NCBI GenBank assembly: GCA_964019415.1
Contig: OZ025869.1
Span: 15,415,459 to 15,479,458, forward strand
DNA: 64,000 nucleotides
From: Ianthella basta
Lineage: Eukaryota; Porifera; Demospongiae; Verongiida; Ianthellidae
Direction: 5' to 3'
In this document: in pieces, positions 62,510-64,000 of the stretch
How the letters are laid out: each line of letters begins with the position of its first letter
How positions within the stretch are numbered: position 1 is the first letter of the stretch
Made by a program: the position numbers and the translations under genes
The notes under the pieces: generated by a model
The model's input: only the letters and a program-made list of their open reading frames with translations
Databases searched by the model: none
What the model was told of the DNA's origin: nothing

Positions 62510-62773
62510 GTAAGCTAAACGTAAGCTTACTCACTGTCAGCCCCGTCAGCCACAGCGTTTCCCAGAGCGGTGTCCTAAGCCTGTTTCCAGCTCGTAACCA
62601 GTTCGCTCCTTACTCGGCTCTGGTTCGTAGGCCGCTGCCGGATTGTTGCTTTACCCTGTTTGTCGACGAAACAAGCAAGCCGAGTGACCTTTGCATCGTA
62701 TGTTGTGCTGTTAGCTACTATTGTTGTCACAGCTGCAGTTTCTCTGCTATAGACCACGGGCCTAAGCCACGCC

Positions 62774-62928
62774 TATGCTCTAAATCGGTATTTAGAGCAT
62801 AGCGCGAACGCCGCGCGTGCTATGCCCATGCTCTAAATCGGCATTTAGAGCATAGCGCGAACGACGCGCGTGCCACGCCCATGCTCTAAATCGGCATTTA
62901 GAGCATAGGCGCGAACGCCGCGCGCCGA
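62774..62928. repeat. Three tandem units, each containing an 11-bp-arm palindrome
   Basis: Units of about 53 bp. Each holds ATGCTCTAAAT, a 4-base loop, and ATTTAGAGCAT, followed by GCGCGAACG and CGCGCG-rich spacers. Confidence 0.92.
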
Positions 62929-63411
62929 ATTAGAACACGGCTGGACGAAATAGACCACGGCGCGAAACAACACCCGGGGTGTCTACGACGTTTAGAAACA
63001 TCGCTTAGACGCACGTTACCATGGCAACGGGATCTATACACCTATAACAGAGTAATGGAATATACTGGATAGTGGAAAACATTGGTGGGGTTGTAAAATT
63101 GGTAGCTATTAGAAAATCAGCCAATTTTAACTCCCGCCACTAAAATTATATTCCTGCACGACCAAATCAGAGTACATGGTACCGTATTGTTCCTAATTTT
63201 TCGGCAGAACAAAATGCAGATCCAAGTCGGCACTTAGGGATAGTTGGGTTGCAACTGGAAGTACGACAAAACATTAGGAAATTATGATGACTAATTCGAG
63301 TACGCGAAGGAATAATAGCAATTCTCGAATTCTCGCTTTCAGTCGAGGCAGCTGTTCATGCATGGGTATCATGCTTACATGGAGCAGTGGGAGGCTGCAG
63401 TTAATACAACA

Positions 63412-63556
63412 CTCTACTTCAAATGTGAATTAGAGCAGGACTTCAACGAATAGCCTATGTGAGCAAAATTGAAAACGATCGCCATGCCACCAACGCAGCT
63501 GGGCTCTTAGGCTTTTCATTGAAGTCGCATGCACCTAATTCACGTTCGAAGTAGAG
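63412..63556. mobile_element. Foldback element, duplicate of 16978-17120
   Basis: CTCTACTTC...GAATTAG arms face CTAATTCACGTTCGAAGTAGAG. The left arm is more degraded than in the other copy (about 8 bases missing near 63435). Confidence 0.7.
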
Positions 63557-64000
63557 TCTCTATCCATGGCGATCGTTATATTGGTCGCAGCAGCCAACGA
63601 TTCATTGGACTCCGCAGCTGACGATGACTTATTAGAGTCCGAGACGAACAATAAGGGGCAGCCATTTTTCATCAAAAATTCGAGTATGATCCGACCCTAT
63701 TTAGGCAGGTTCTGAACAATTAGGGAGCCGAAAAATTAGGGACAATACGGTATTTATAGTTTGATGTGAGTCAACTCTGGTGCATGCAGCCTACACAAGT
63801 CATACATTACAGTGTACCAAAGTATCTACAAAGGAAAAGAAGTGTCCTCTAAACTGTGGTACTCTCTCTCAAAAGAGATATGCAGAGCAGGTGAATGAAT
63901 GGGCATAAGGCGAGCTCTCGTGCTTGATGTGGAAGTGAATTAAGATCAATAAGAGTGCAGTGTGACTTGCTGTGCCTTTAATTGGCAGGTATACCTCTGA

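Larger units (their letters stand above)
62203..63034. mobile_element. Extra segment in D4 copy 2 with hairpin and palindromic tandem repeats
   Basis: Begins with a hairpin (TTAAATGCTGACCAA at 62210, TTGGTCAGCATTTAA at 62309, inner TGTCTCTGA and TCAGAGACA). It ends with palindrome-bearing tandem repeats and 'cgttaccatggcaacgg'. Its part 62605-62760 is similar to 61735-61865 ('ggctctggttcgtag', 'gacgaaacaag', 'attgttgtcacagctgca'), so the extra segment contains a diverged copy of its own neighbourhood. Confidence 0.6.
59870..64000. repeat. Segmental duplication block D4, copy 2
   Basis: Partner of 13150-17640 and continues past the window end. Lacks the part equivalent to 14610-15880 and carries extra sequence at 62203-63034. 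Confidence 0.85.

Overview
The window is animal nuclear DNA. Genes are split by GT/AG introns, there is no operon-like packing, and the content is metazoan: SRCR (scavenger receptor cysteine-rich) exons, a receptor tyrosine kinase, a collagen prolyl 4-hydroxylase alpha subunit, and several retrotransposon and DNA-transposon classes. SRCR abundance, an unusual SRCR-linked tyrosine kinase, short introns and many MITEs suggest a sponge (probably a demosponge). That is an inference from content, not a demonstrated assignment.

Layout. 1-7.5 kb: dispersed foldback repeats around a lone SRCR exon. 7.5-20.5 kb: a transposon-rich stretch. It holds MITEs, two RecQ-like helicase fragments, a Penelope-like element with a GIY-YIG domain and a hammerhead-like motif, a Crypton-like recombinase fragment, and a second SRCR exon with a companion extracellular exon. 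22.4-30.1 kb, plus strand: a P4HA gene whose splice phases agree across its first 12 exons, with a candidate mutually exclusive exon pair, one in-frame stop and a damaged catalytic end. 30.6-38.6 kb, minus strand: a receptor tyrosine kinase with SRCR, half an FN3, a TM segment, two complete tandem kinase domains and a modular Pro/Ser/Thr-rich linker and tail. 42.8-61.3 kb, minus strand: five more SRCR exons, all in phase 1-1, probably the upstream ectodomain of the same receptor. Their introns carry one nearly open LINE (39.2-42.1 kb) and a second LINE split by a complete Ty3/gypsy element (53.6-58.7 kb, TSD GAGTG).

How it fits together. At least four duplication blocks (D1 to D4) copied SRCR exons with their intronic surroundings, which accounts for the ectodomain repeat. 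Inside the receptor, a multi-exon kinase cassette was duplicated in tandem: six exon pairs align, five of them with identical lengths. The strongest candidates for something undescribed are this SRCR receptor with two apparently catalytic kinase domains, and a DNA transposon family with 9-bp target duplications, TAGTCTGGC ends, a zinc-finger ORF and a RecQ-like helicase ORF. All coordinates and splice sites were read by eye; no similarity search was run.
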